Shown here piece by piece: positions 42,499 through 56,113 of a stretch of DNA of 64,000 nt. Source of the stretch: Paramecium tetraurelia (Eukaryota; Ciliophora; Oligohymenophorea; Peniculida; Parameciidae). The notes beneath the pieces are model-generated. The model did not search any database and had not been told where the DNA came from. It saw nothing but the letters and a program-made list of their open reading frames with translations. Location of the stretch: contig NW_001799620.1 in NCBI RefSeq assembly GCF_000165425.1, positions 259,202-323,201 on the forward strand. Direction: 5' to 3'. Position 1 is the first letter of the stretch. Each line of letters starts with the position of its first letter. Made by a program: the position numbers and the translations under genes.

Positions 42499-42801
42499 AA
42501 GTTAATTAAAATATATAAAATTTAATGTCGTATTCTCTTTAGATAGATATATTGGTCTTCAAATTTTATTCATTTTTATTTTATTATTCAGACAGTATTT
42601 GATAATCTTTTTGTGATTTTGATTAAATATAATTATAAAAAAAAATAAATTTACTTAAACTAATACAGTTTATTCAGTTAATGGATTAACCCATTTTATT
42701 TTAACGATTAAGTTATTTACAAATTGTATTTATTAATAATACATTATTTATGCTTTATATATTAATAAAAATAATATAAAAATTATAAATCATTGCACTC
42801 C

Positions 42802-43041
42802 ATGGACAATATTATAGAGAACTCGCTTAACTTTTGGCAACAAAGACTAAACAATTCATCATAACCATAACCGAACATCTTGTTAAAAAAGAAATAAAGT
42901 TCAATAGTAGACAGAGTAGTGATAGAATCGACGAAATATTGGAGAAAAATGGCTGATGAATATTCAGCCAAAAGTTCCACGAATAGATCTGTCTAAAGCT
43001 TGTCATCCTAACTTCATAATTAATAGATTTCTGATTGCTGA
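42802..43041 (+). CDS. Small unknown protein (79 residues)
   Basis: One ciliate-code frame from ATG 42802 (MDNIIENSLNFWQQRLNN) to TGA 43041; polar, Ser/Asn/Gln-rich, basic centre (LLKKKQSSIVDRV). A standard-code frame exists on the opposite strand but starts from GTG and uses no reassigned codons. No motif is known. Confidence 0.4.
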
Positions 43042-43099
43042 ATTGTTATAATATATATTTTAATAAGATATTCCTGCCTAAGATTGATTCATGAACATT

Positions 43100-43461
43100 A
43101 TTATGGTTATTAAACAAAATTAATATACTTTAAATTGAAGTTTTCCAAATGGTTTACTCTTTTAATTGTATAAATCTCATTATTTTAAATAAATACAATA
43201 ATTCTTTAAAATAGTTATTTATTTGAGTAACAACTCTTTCTATTTGGCATAAGGTTTCGTTATTTTCAAATCTAATTTAAAGATTTTTAGAAATAAAATT
43301 GTCATCTTTCACTTCAAATAAATAATCGTTTTTCATTCTAAAACACATAACAAATGGATTAATTATTCTGTAACAAATATCTTTTAATTTTCATCCATTT
43401 CTCGATGGGAAATAAAAGTAGCATTTAATAATTGATCTATTTAATAGACACTCGATTTCAT
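43100..43461 (-). pseudogene. Coding-like but frame-broken stretch
   Basis: ATG 43461 opens MKSSVYQIDQLLNATFISHRE ... then TGA. The adjacent frame (from ATG 43348) reads MCFRMKNDYLFEVKDDNF and LQIRFENNETLCQIERVV, which looks coding. No GTA...TAG intron joins the two frames cleanly. It may be a decayed gene, a gene with a rare splice site, or chance. 43462-43597 is AT-rich spacer. Confidence 0.25.
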
Positions 43462-43597
43462 TGCAAATAATTACAAATTCATTTCATTTCTGTTGAAATA
43501 TCCAATTATTATATAGGATGATATAATTAAAACAAAAAAACAATTATAGATTATAATTGAGATTATTTATAATTATATTAATTAAACTTCATATTGG

Positions 43598-45689
43598 ATG
43601 TCAAATTAAGGTATGTTAAGGGTCGGAACTTAAGATTCTTTTTCAAGAAAAAATCAATTTAATTAATTTCATACTACTCCCAGCCATCGCAAAACTTCAT
43701 AAACCAAGCCTCTATCGATTGATCAGATTCCAGACAATGCATTAGAAAAATTTTATTTGTATAAGCAAAAAAAGAGTGATGTGAGAATGAAACAATAATT
43801 GAGCAAATAAAGTTAACGATCGTCTCAGAACTCCATCGCCTAAACCAATTAATTCTTTATTAATGCCAATTTCGTTAGTAATTAAGGTGGTTAGCAAAAG
43901 CGTTCTGGACAATCTGTTACTATTGAAGCCATTGAATCAGTCAAAAGAACCATAAAAACAGACATGGGAAACCCTGCATCATTATTAAACAAAGCAAAAA
44001 GCTTAGGTCAGGATGAATAAATGCAATAAGTTAAGCATCATAATGTAGTTGTGAAATTTGGCAACCAAGACTATTACTTTTATTTTGAAGCTCAGTAATA
44101 TTTAAAAGCTATTAAATTAGTGCCAATATGAAATCTGTTTGGTTTTAAATTTTGTAAAGATTGTATGACAGTACATTTGCCAATCCCCAAGAATGCTATG
44201 CCAATCTTAAGGACAAGCCATCAGTCAATTAAATTGTTAGCTTTGTCTCCTAATAACATTCAATACCAATTGACTATTATGTAGCTCAACCAGAATTACA
44301 ATTCAATGTCTTCATGAATTCTGGTTTAAAGTTGGAGGCCTTCTTTCTACAAGCATAATCCGAACCTAAGGTTAGTTTGAAGGATTTCATTTTTTTGAAG
44401 AACATCGGTGTAGGAGGTTTCTCTTTAGTTTATTTGGTTAGAAAAAAAGACACTGGCAAATTTTATGCTCTCAAACTCATTGATAAGGAATTCATCATAG
44501 CTAAGAAAAAGCAGTAAATTGTATTGAATGAACGAAATATCATGACTTTACTTAACAGTCCATTCTTACTACATTTATCATATGCATTCGAATCAAGACA
44601 ATTCGTAGTTTTTGTTCTAGAGTTTTGTTAAGGCGGGGAATTATTTTACTAATTGAAACAAATCAAAAGAATGAGTGAAGAATAAGCCTGCTTCTACATA
44701 GCAGAAATTTGTTTGGTATGTATTCCTATTGATTATTAAGGGTCTACATGAAATTCATTCGATGAACATTTTATATAGAGATATTAAACCTGAAAACATC
44801 CTTATGGACATAGAAGGACATGTTAGAATTGCAGACTTTGGTCTAAGTAAACCAGAAATAAGCAGAGATGAAAAAGCATATAGTTTTTGTGGATCTCCTG
44901 AATATATGGCTCCTGAAATGCTCTTGAAATAAGGGCACTCATAAACTGTTGATTTTTATTGTTTAGGTGCTTTACTTTATGAATTACTTACTGGATTACC
45001 GCCTTACTATTCAACAGACACAAATTAAATATATTAAGATATTCTCTATTCAAAATTAAGTTTCCCTAATGATGTAAAATGTTTCATATAATTCAAGATA
45101 AATTTATCAAAGGATGCGAAAAGTCTATTGATGCAATTGTTAGATAAAAACCCAAGCCAAAGATTAGGAGCTTCTGGAGGAATATAAGAGATCCTTCAAC
45201 ATTCCTTTTTTGCTTAAATCGACTTTAAATTACTAACACTTAAAAAGGTTAAACCTCCATTTCGCCCTGATCCTTTAAAAATGAATTTGGATGAGAAGGA
45301 ATCATAAAAAGGAGAATAAGATTTTAGGAAAATGATTGCTTCGAATAAAGGTGCTAATTTACCTGCTATTTTTGGGTCGTCATTTTATTATGAATCTCCC
45401 TAAGAGACTTAAATAAAATCAGTCTACAAAGAGTGGATTGCACACACTAATTTATAGCCAAATACTCCTTGTATGGCATCTTATCATAGTTAAGGAAGGT
45501 AATAACTTGTTTTTCTATATTTTAAGATCAACTAAATCCCAGGACATAGTCCCTTTAGTTTAATCTGTCAAGAATAACCCTAGATCTCGCTAAATTTTGA
45601 ATCAAAAATAATAGTCATAAAAAGCAGTTGGTTACAAATCATCTTTGGAAAAAATAAATTAAGAGAGAAGGTTCTTTTCAAAAATTTGA
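43598..45689 (+). CDS. AGC-family Ser/Thr protein kinase
   Basis: 670 codons after introns of 26, 25 and 28 nt (the last, 45499-45526, ends AAG). The N-terminal 200 residues are Gln/Ser-rich. The kinase domain: [71 protein letters not shown] and [20 protein letters not shown], then SQRLGASGG and an AGC-type tail ([12 protein letters not shown]). All catalytic residues are present. The pattern is closest to the PKA/AKT/S6K group; I cannot place it further. The 3' tail is basic and Gln-rich. Confidence 0.9.
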
Positions 45690-45957
45690 TTAAATTATAT
45701 ATTTTCCAAATTATATCTTGACAGATTAATTTTGTTAAAATAAATCTTAGTATTCTATAATTTTTTTCGCTTTATTTATTTTAAAGATAGATATACACCT
45801 TTAGCTTGATTTACTCAATTTACTACTCTTTTTTTGATAAGAAGAATTTATTTTTTTTAAAATTCATTCAAATTAACATATGATTTGAAATTAAAATAAA
45901 AAAATGCTTAAACTTTAATATGGTTATATTTTATCCTATGGTTTGTTTAATCACAAT

Positions 45958-47334
45958 TCAAGCTTTATTCAATTTTTCAAAGAATTCTTCGATTTCTTAT
46001 AATTCTTAAGGTCTAGCTGAAGGATTAAGTTCCATCATTTTAAATATTATACTATAAAGATTTGGGTATTTTTTCATAACTTCTTTTTTATCTTCTTAAA
46101 ATATAAGATTATATTTATTTTTTTCTATTGGTCTGTCTCTCTGAGAAGAAAATTCTCTGTTTTTCCTTCTTAATATCATGCATTAAATTATATAACCTAA
46201 TTGCCATATGTCATAGGGTGGTCCATAATTTTCTTAAGTTCCTTCAGGCGGTTGATACTGAGGAGTACCTTCATAATATGTTATTTCCCTCATTTAACTT
46301 TCTAAATAAGCAGGCATTTTTGATCTATTGAAATCTATTAACACACATTTCAGTTATTAAATTTATTTATCTTCACCTAAATATTCAAACATAATATTTT
46401 ATGGTTTTAAGTCTCTGTGACAAATGCCTTTGGAATGTAGTTCCTTTAATGCCAATATCATTTATTTGATTAAATGCATCAAGTCTCCCCAATTTAAATC
46501 TTTTTCGCCTACTTCATTATTTATTTATTCTAGAGTTTTATCATAATTTTTCATAAAGAAAAATTATTGATCTGCAAAGTTGTCATAACAATACAATTTT
46601 GCAATTCTATCACAATTATTAAGAGACTCTAATAATTTAATTTCTGTCTTTAAATAAGCCCTTTCTTCCTCACATTTAAACTTAACCCATTTAACAACAA
46701 TTGATTCTGCCGATGAATTAATATAGAATGGAGTTTTTATATGAAAAACTTTTGAAAAACTTGTGTAATATGCCGGATCCCCTTAGATTTCAATATTATA
46801 AAGCACTTGTAATATTTTAGTCTCAGTAATAATGATTTATCTATCTTTTTTCTTTTCTTCAAAAATATTTGCATATAACTCATTTAGTAATTTTTCTTAA
46901 GCATAATTATTAATTTAAAAATAGTCGTATGGTAAATCAAAACCTAGACTTTGAACTAAATAATAGTTTTTAAAGAAATATACACATATTGAAAAGTAAT
47001 TTTTAAGGTGGTTATTGTTCTTATGTAGAAATTAATTGATCTTCTTCAAAAATAAAAACATTTGAATATTTTTCATCTTTATTCAAATAAATTTGATCAA
47101 TTCTCAAAGATTTAAGAAAATTCTTTCTTCTTTATGCACATTCAAAAACCACTAAAATAAAAATGATATTTTACAAATAGTAATATGAAACATTATTTTG
47201 TGTAAATAATCTACTTTTAAAAGTTTCCTCTTTAATCTTTCTTAAAGACTTTCTACTTCAAAACATAGTTAATCTTTTTTTAATATTCCTCTCAAGAGAA
47301 ATGGTGAATTCTTTAGCTCTTCTATTTTATTCAT
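45958..47334 (-). CDS. Ciliate kinase-like protein with DFN motif
   Basis: About 430 codons. An unassigned N-terminal 220 residues precede a kinase fold: ESIVVKWVK (beta-3 Lys), ELHSKGICHRDLKPQNIM, VLIDFNRSKM (Asn in the DFG glycine position), YYEGTPQYQPPEGT and YDIWQLGYI. HRD and Lys are intact; the metal-binding Asp remains. It shares architecture and motif style with the protein at 54586. Two frame changes near 46970 and 47200 imply small introns that I could not fix exactly. 47335-47817 upstream is AT-rich, with nothing supportable seen. Confidence 0.75.
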
Positions 47335-47817
47335 AATAGAATTTCAATTATTAATTATAAAATTACTTTTTAATATTTAAAACGCCTATAATTTAAAGGA
47401 TTAATGTTAATGGACTTATTAGGCTTCAAATTCTATCTCATATTCGAATATTTTCTAACTATCTTACTAAAAAAATAAGTCAAAGCAAATCATCACAAAC
47501 ATAAATTTGATTAAAAATGATTATTATAAATAATTCCATTCTATTTACTTTAGATGTATAATAGCATTTCAATTGTTTAATATTATTACATTACGATTAT
47601 CAAATCCATTATAATATTCTGCACGCAAGTATTTTTTTCTATAAAACAATCTTCATCTTTTATTATTATATATATGGATATACCTTATTGATTTATTTTA
47701 ACTCTGAAATATTCTGGAAACAGGAAGACTAATCTCCATCTTTAGTGAACAATATTAGCCTGAATATCAATGTATCCTTCTTAGAATTTTATTATTATAT
47801 TTAGATAAATAAAATTA

Positions 47818-48625
47818 ATGGAGGATTTGGATTATGCAGGGATTAACTTTGGTGCTATAGTTTTTCTTTATTTATTTGCAGTCTTCTATCTTTTGAAATT
47901 AAATTCTAAGTGGTTCGCCTAGAAGACTTAAGATTAGAATTCAAATACCCAGAGTTCGTGTCTGGATTAGATTTTAGAAGCATTTGTATTTTGGCCTAAA
48001 GAAACAAAAAAGAACCACAATTTGGTAAAGTACTCAGAATATTTAGATTTGCATTGAGAAAGTAGCAAATATCTTTGTCATTTTCACTAATTAAGAAGTA
48101 GCATATTCATTGTTCGAATAACAACAAAATTTTAAAGATGACTTATAAGTTAGCTTATATAAGTACCTCTACATACCATTAATTTGTTTTGGGGGATTTT
48201 TGCTTTAAAAAGTGTTTTATTATATGTGTTACAGCTTCTATAAAGAATGTATTTTCAAGTAATTGGAAAAAAAGTATCCAAAAACCTCAAAATTTGCATT
48301 TTCTGATCCTAGATCAAGAAGTATGTTTTTTTTTGGATATGTTATTGCAAATTTGGTCGTAATTGTAATTGTTTTCTCAGATTCTGCAAACCTAGCTACA
48401 TTTGGTAGCTGTATTTTATCAGCATTGATAGGCTCAGGAATATAAATATTTGGACCGGAATTGCTTTTTGTTATTGTTTTTGTCTAGTTTTTTCAGTTAG
48501 ATTATAAACTATATACAATATTGTTTTAATAAAAGAAACCAAATGTATCTAATGAAAAAGTAATTTATAATTTATATTTGTCTTAGATAGAAAGGTACAA
48601 TCAAGAAAACTAAACCCTTAGGTGA
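47818..48625 (+). CDS. Multi-pass membrane protein, unknown family
   Basis: 261 codons after a 22-nt intron (GTAAAG...TAG); an additional in-phase 27-nt intron near the end is possible. Hydrophobic segments: GAIVFLYLFAVFYLL, YIPLICFGGFLL, FFFGYVIANLVVIVIVF, FGSCILSALIGSGI and LLFVIVFVQFFQL, so probably four to five membrane spans. No transporter or receptor signature was seen. It lies just upstream of Dicer on the same strand. Confidence 0.65.
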
Positions 48626-48827
48626 GTTTAACTAAACAATTTCTATTTTTTTTAAATTGGATATTAAATATAATTATTAAATATATATGTATTCTAATAT
48701 TAAATCATCTTTGCATCATGTTTAAGGATGATTAAAGTAAAGATTGATATATTATTTAATGTAGTTTAATTTAGAATGATAGATTGATAAAAGTAATTTA
48801 TATTATTGGCATTAAAATTAAAATATA

Positions 48828-51800
48828 ATGAATTTTGATTATCCTTTTAGTGGCGATGAGTCGTCCATTTCGGATGATAATTAAGAAGTAAAACAAACCC
48901 TAGATTAAATTGAAATAATGGATGATTTAGATGGGTTATTCATTTAATAAGAAAATTAACAAGAAGAAGAATAGCAATATAATATTCCTTAGGATGAATA
49001 ATATTAAAATACAGATTTCGAGATTAGAGACTATCAAATTGATTTGTTTCAGAAATCAAAAGAGAAAAACTCAATAATATTTCTGGAAACAGGAAGAGGT
49101 AAGACTCATATTGCTCTAATGCACATTTACTATTACATCAAAAAGAATGGGTTTTAAAATACAAAATTAGTTTTTTTGGCAAACACTATTCAATTGGTTG
49201 AATAATAATGTTAGCTAATTAGAGATTAAATATATTCTGTTGCTTAAGAAATGGAGAAAAAAGGATTGGCACCATAAGACTATCATTTTGATCTTCAGCT
49301 ATTCAAAGATAATTCTTTCAAAAGAAAATTTATTGTTCCAATCCATTCTAAGTCTATTCTAGGGATTGATGAAGGTATGGATATTCAAGGTTGGAAAAAG
49401 GAAAGATGGGATGATATCATCAATGAATCATGCGTTCTTGTAATGATGGGTTAGATGTTATTGAATGCTTTAAGAAGAGGATACTTGAAATTGCCATATT
49501 TTTCATTAATCATATTTGATGAATGTCATCATTGCACCTAGAGGCATTCCTACAGATTGATAATCAAAGAATTCCTTGAGTGTGAAAAAGTTAAGAAATA
49601 AATATAACATAGCGAAAAAGTGAAATTTTTAGGTTTGACTGCCACTCCAGTTACATCAGTTGACATAGAAAGGGCAGTCAAAATAAGTTCTGTTCCTAGT
49701 TTGTAAATTGAAGTAGATATTCTTCAATTAGCATTAAATTTACAGTCAAAATATGTTTAAGCATAAGAAAAGTAAATTAAAGAATATCAATCTAAGGTTA
49801 TAACCTATAATTAGGATTTAGGTATTTCGACTACATATACTCCCAAACATCAAACCCTAAATGATTTTTTTAGGTTATGGTAAGAGATATATTTTGAAAA
49901 AGAAAAAGATAAGATTTCATATAGTATTTAATTACTGATAGATTAGTTATATCACTTTGTTACTATGTATGGAATTATTCTATATAAGGATTTAGGTGCT
50001 TTTTCATTCTATTAGTTTATCAAGTAGCTATTTATAAATTTTGAAGAAATTAAATTTAAATATAAAGTTGAGAAAGACTAGAAACTACTTGATAAGATCA
50101 AAAAATTGTTCCATGATTATTTGGAAATTTTATAGCCATTAAACGTTTTAAATGATGAAAATTTGTCGAATAAGTTTATTGCTTTAAGAAATTAATTGTT
50201 AGAAATAACATAGAACAATAAAGAAAATAAGAAGCTCTTAATTTTCGTGGATCAGAAGATAACAGCCAAATATTTGCATTAGTTATTAGAGTTGCATTAG
50301 TTGGAATCTACCTATGTAGTGGGTACTGGTAATTTGACATCGGGAGCATTACAAATGACAATTTTAAAAGACAGGAATAAATTCATATCTTTGTCTCCTA
50401 ATATTAATGCTTTGGAGATTGCAGAAAAGATTTATGAATAATTCAATATAGAAGGTAAGGAAGAGGATATAGAGTTGAATAATGAGGATGATGATGACAA
50501 CTAAACCAAAATGAAATTAAGATCCTAATTATAAGAAGTCTTGGAAGGAGTTAAAAATTATGGTAAGAAACTGGATTAGACTATTACAACTTCTAACGCT
50601 CAAAAGGAATCAATTAAAAAATTTAAAGAAAGTTGCAATATTTTGGTTTCAACAAATGTAACTGAAGAAGGATTCGATGTCCCAAACTGTCATTATGTTT
50701 TCATATTTGGGGAGATTACAACTTTAAAATAGTTTATTTAAAAAATAGGTAGAGCAAGAGCAGAAGGATCTGTATTTTATTTTATTTTACCAAAAGAAAA
50801 AGAATTGATGTGGATGGCAAAAGAAAAGGTATTATTTAAGACAAAAGAATGTGTGGAAAGAAAGATAGAAGAATTGAATAAGAATAACTACTATTCTGAT
50901 TTGAAAAATCGTATAAATAGTTTGAATAAGTAAATTAATAATATTCCAAAGTTCAAGGAAGAATATTACGATTGTAGATTGGTTAAAGATAGTCTAGCTT
51001 TAGTAAATGTGAATTGGGCTGTAGAAATTCTTTCTAATTATGCCAACATATTTAAAAACTTTGAATACAGAGGAAAGGACGAAAACTACATAAGAGGAAT
51101 ATTTTATCAATATACTGAATTTCCATCATTGGGGTGGAAGTGCGTTTTGATACTTCCAAAGAATTTTTCTGATCGTTACTTTATAGGAGATCTGATGAAA
51201 ACTAAAGAAGATGCTAAAAGATCGGCAGCATTTAAAGCAGTGTTAATTTTGAAATAAAAGTAAATGTTGACTGAAGATTTGCGACCTGTAAAAAGTGCAT
51301 ATCATTTCGTATCTGACAGAAAAAATGATCCAAATTTGAAGGATCCAAATTACTGTCAAGTTATACAAGAGAGTGTTGTTATGAAGGTTGAACCATTAGT
51401 AGATTTAAGACAAAAATTATTCCCTTATAAAATGGATGTTTTTGAGATTTCAATTCAGCAACCTTTATATTTATACAAATTTAAATTTTTTGAGTTGCCA
51501 CCACTAATCAAAATTGAAAAAGGTAAAGAATAGGCTATTGGATTTCTACATAATTCCTAATTCTGTAATAGATTCAAATTTTAAGGAGGTAAGGAAATAA
51601 GATTAGAATTTGTTAAAAAGATTACAATAACACTGGAATAATATAATTTACTAAACTAAGTTCATTAATTCTTGGTTGCAACTTCATTTGACTGGGATTT
51701 GCCATTTTATTCATTCCTTGCAAAAGAAACAATTTCATCTGAATCTGCTCTATTTTAACAAGGCAAAAAATAACAATTCAACACAATAGATGATTAAAAA

Positions 51801-54221
51801 TAATATGCTCTTTTAGTCTTATTGTTAGGAGATTAAGAATTCGAAGAATTCAATATTAATTATGAGGCTTCTGCCAATATTGTAAAATACATTGAAAAGA
51901 TGAAAAAAGTTTTCAGTTTTTTGAACTCGATTAAACAAAAGAAAAAGATGAATTAATAGATAAAAGAGGAAAGACAAAGATTGAATGATATGAGTATTAG
52001 ATTTGAAACTTGGAATAGTTTGGAATACGATGGAGACCTAATAAAATTATTAAAGGAATCCAATTTTAAGGGAATTGTGGGTTAGAATATAACTGATAGA
52101 TACTTTTTTAGTAAGGTAGTTTTTGATTCAAAACGACAGATTGAAGAACAAATATAAAGATTTGATAATGAAAAAAAAAAGGAATTTTTAAAAGATTTAT
52201 AGAATGTCCAAAGAAGTTTAAAATTAGTGATCAATTTTAATTTTGATAATGAAAAAGATTTATATGCAGCCCCTATATTAAGAAAGTATTTGAAATAGCA
52301 CATTAATTAAAATAGAGAAATAATAACGAAAAATTCATAGAAAGATCCTAAATATCAATATTTTTCAGGAGAATTTTATCAATTCCCATTAAATATTTCA
52401 GCTACATTGGAGTTAAGAATATTAACTAAACATATCTTATAATAATTAAGAGATTTTCTTGTGTCTTACACATTTAAATCTTAGACTTCTAAATTACTTG
52501 ATTCTGGGAAGTAAGATTTAAACAGTTTCCAGCCATAAACCTATCAAGTAATGGATAATATCATGATTCAAGACTCGTAAGAAGTAATTAATTTTTTCGC
52601 TGATAATTCTTCTGAATTTTAAGATTTGTTGAATCAATTCAATCAAAATATAGATTTAAATGTAGGAAATAAAATTTAGGATTACTAAAAGTAATTAAAA
52701 TAAAGGAATTTTAAATATTCTATCCATGATATAGACAATGAATTGTTGCATAAATGTTTCCAATCCCAATAATTCAATTAAGACGATTAAACAAATTATT
52801 AAGTACTAGAATTCTTAGGAGATGCTAATTTAAAATTGCTGTCGAGTATTGAAGTATTCGTTCAATTTCCTTTTGCAAATGAACATTTGTTACATTTAGA
52901 AAGGGCACGGATTGTTTCTAATGAAAATTTAAGGAAGTTTTCAATTATTCATAGATTCTTTAATTGCATTAAATGCACAAACTTCGATTATTCTCCACCA
53001 GAATTCCTTCTTGATAAAAATACTTAAGAATTATCAGAAATATAGCCTGAGAAATAAAAGGAAAATAAGGAGAATACAAAGTATTAATATACACAGAACG
53101 GTGAAGTTATAACTGAATTGCCAAAAAACTATTAGCCCATTCCAGAAAAAGTTCATTCTGATGTAGTTGAAGCATTGAATGGTGCATTTTTGATTTAATA
53201 TGACGAGGACATTAATGCTTGCTAATTTTTCTTACATCGAATAGGGGTGCTAAAATATCCTTTAGCTTAAGTCAAACTGAAAAACTCAACTACCTTGTAA
53301 GCAAAAGGTTTGCTTCAAAAGAATCTGAACTCATTAGAAAATATTATTGGATATAAATTCAATGATCAATCAATATTAATCTAAGCCATTACTCATCAGT
53401 CTTTTCTTAGTGTGCTAGATTTTTACAATTACAGAAAGTGCAAATGCAATTTTGTTGAGTTTTAAAATACAAAGAATATTCTTTAGATATCGAATTTAAA
53501 TTAAAATGATATAAATGAATCGTTGTTAACCCAGTTGAATTAACAATAAAATAGAATTGATATGAGTTATGAAAGATTGGAATTTTTAGGGGATTCAGTT
53601 CTAGATTCAGTTGTAGTGGAATGGTTAGTGAAAGAATTTAATAAGGAGAAAGTAGAAGATCTGGCTCTAAAAAAGTAATGCGTAGTTTGCAATAAAGCGC
53701 TGGCCCTCGTAACCCTCCATTATAAGTTGGATCAATTTTTATTGCATCCAACTCTTCATAAGGTGGCTCATGAAAATCACCAAACTCTAAATAAGATTAA
53801 GTAAATGTATAATGAATACTATGATGATATCAGTAAGATGTACACTTCAGAGCCCATTATTAAAATCCTAGGTGACGTATTCGAATCTATTGTTGGTGCT
53901 ATTTTTGTAGACTCCTCATTTAATTATGATCTAACCAAATAAGTTGTTTTCAAATTATTAATGCCTTTTATGTAGCACTTTACATCCCCAAATCAAATCA
54001 TTAAGAACCCTTAAGATCGATTATTTAGATACTTTAAAGGTAAGAACTAAGCAGAATTTGAAATTGTAATGACTGATGAGGATCCAGTTGACGGGTAAAA
54101 TCTTTATCATTTGAGAGATAAGAATACTTATGCAGTTCATAAAAAAATAAGAGCAACATCTGAGAAGTAGGCAAGAGAGAAGTTATTGGAATTCATATAA
54201 AGAAGGGGAGATTTGGAATGA
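48828..54221 (+). CDS. Dicer (helicase, RNase IIIa/IIIb)
   Basis: 1797 codons in one open frame without any needed intron. Order: acidic N-terminus; helicase with Walker A FLETGRGKTHIAL (residue about 85), FDECHH (about 230), STNVTEEGFDVPN (about 607) and KIGRARAEG (about 640); a DUF283-like segment (WAVEILSNYANIF, about 720); a platform/PAZ-like region (about 1050-1200, weakly conserved, ending YQFPLNISATLELR). RNase IIIa: LEFLGDANLK (about 1327) and SDVVEALNGAFL. RNase IIIb: ERLEFLGDSVLDS (about 1582) and GDVFESIVGAIF. A dsRBD-like end follows. Both RNase III sites keep the Glu/Asp pairs. Dicers make siRNA from dsRNA; this is the long DCR type rather than the short ciliate Dicer-like type. 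Which paralogue it is cannot be told. Confidence 0.95.
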
Positions 54222-54585
54222 AAATTAAGAGGGTTTACGCATATATTATTAATATCTATAAATTATCGTCTTCATTTGGGGAATAAATATTTTATTATTT
54301 TAATTCATCAGTCCTTTTCTTATGAAATTATGTAATCATTAGATTTACAATTTGTTCTAATTATCTTTTATTAATAATTATTAAAATTGCTTGTAAAAGA
54401 TTTAGTTATTGATTCTATTGTTCATTTAATATTATCTTATTACCTCAAAAATGCACTCCTCAATGCTATTGCATTTCTCCATTAATAATCAGATAATAAA
54501 TTTGTCGCCTACATTTCAGGTATTAGAACGCTGATGATTAAAAATAAATTAAATATTTATACAATAGTTTAATAGAAATTATACT

Positions 54586-55939
54586 ATGAGTTTTTAGAAA
54601 GGAATATTTCATAAGGAAATCCACCATATTAAGATGATACCCTTGAAACAAATCATTTAATAGAATTAACTATTGCCTATGACAATAATTTTAAAATTAC
54701 TATATTAGTTAACTCAAAGTAAAAAATGGTTGTAATGTAGTTTTAAATACAATTAATTTTGAAGGATATACTATTCAAAATTTAAAGATAGAAGATTTGA
54801 TAGCAAGGGAGTCTGGAGAATTAGAAAAGTTGGATATTTTCATACCATCCGATATTATTTTAAAGGAAAGCAATCCAAATAATGAAGAACACATTCTTAA
54901 TTAATTGAAAGATATTTGTAATTTTTTTTAAGTATTTTAAGTGATAAAATTTGGGTTGAGTCCTTTAGATATTCATAAAACTCAGAATTTTGAAGAAATT
55001 CTATTATATATTTTAAAGAAATTAAATATAGATTTATCAAAAGATAATTGGAGAGAATAGTGTCTATAAATTATTTATGGGTTAGAGATTAATCATGTTT
55101 AAGAATTTAATAAAGGATTAACCTATATTTATCATGTTAAAGTGCCATATTACATTAATAGTAAACATGATTAAATTATTATTAAATGGATTCATCAGAA
55201 AGAATAAAAACAAAAAAGACTAACTGAGGTTGATAATTATAAGAACCTGAAAAGATAAACTCAATTCAATAATAAAAACTTGATAGACTTGTTTTGTTAC
55301 ACTTTGGATGTAGATGATTCAACTCTCTTGTTTTTACAACAATATAGTTTGACTTTAAAAGATTATACTAAAAATTCTGATGGGAAGCTAAATATGAAGG
55401 AAAAAATGAAAATTTGTAGTAAATTAGCTGATGAACTAAAAAAGTTGCATGATTAAAATAAAATTCATAGGGATTTAAAACCAGAAAACATCATGGTTAC
55501 TGGAAAAGATACATATACGGATAGATTCTACGAAATTACCGATCAAAATATAAATCAAATTGATAAACTGCAATGGTAAATAATAGATTTTGAATCAGTT
55601 ATAGAAAAAGGAGGAATTGATGAATTTGTAGGAACAAAGTAATATATACCTCCAGAAAATATGTAAGGAAAACCTTATTAAGAAAGTTATGATATTTGGT
55701 AAATGGGACTTTGTTTCTTGTACTTTATAACATAATAGGATGTTTAATATAAAAAAAGTGCTGAAAAAAGGAATGCCAATTTATGGAAATTAGTTGATAA
55801 ACTTAAAGATAAGTAAAACATGGCCTTTTACAGTGAAACTATGCATAGCATAATTTCTAAAATGGTTAGTATAAAACCATAAGAGAGACCTAAATTGGAA
55901 GCTGTTATAAAAGATCTAAATGCTGCTATCATTAATTGA
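54586..55939 (+). CDS. Ciliate kinase-like protein with DFE motif
   Basis: 443 codons after one 22-nt intron (GTAAAA...TAG near 54718). Unassigned N-terminal half (INFEGYTIQNLKIEDLIA); kinase fold with IIIKWIHQKE (beta-3 Lys), [31 protein letters not shown] (Glu in the DFG glycine position), VGTKQYIPPENMQG and SYDIWQMGL. HRD, Lys and the DFG Asp are intact. Same family as the DFN protein at 45958. ATG 54586 opens the frame that the intron joins cleanly. 54222-54585 is AT-rich leader, with no gene that I can support. Confidence 0.78.
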
Positions 55940-56113
55940 AATTATAGATTTTATATTTATAATTTGTAATAAATTATTATAAGAATTACTTCTAAAAGTA
56001 GATTGTTTGTATGAACCAATGTTTCATGTTATTTCATCAATATATTAACTTTTTATCATAAAAGTAGAATATATGTATTAAAATAATGGATATAACATAA
56101 AATTAATTATAAT

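Noticed and set aside
47712-47728. 17-nt exact match to the Dicer Walker A region (49081-49097), suggesting a Dicer relic
   Set aside because: At this base composition a few 17-nt matches are expected by chance in 64 kb, and flanking sequence does not align.
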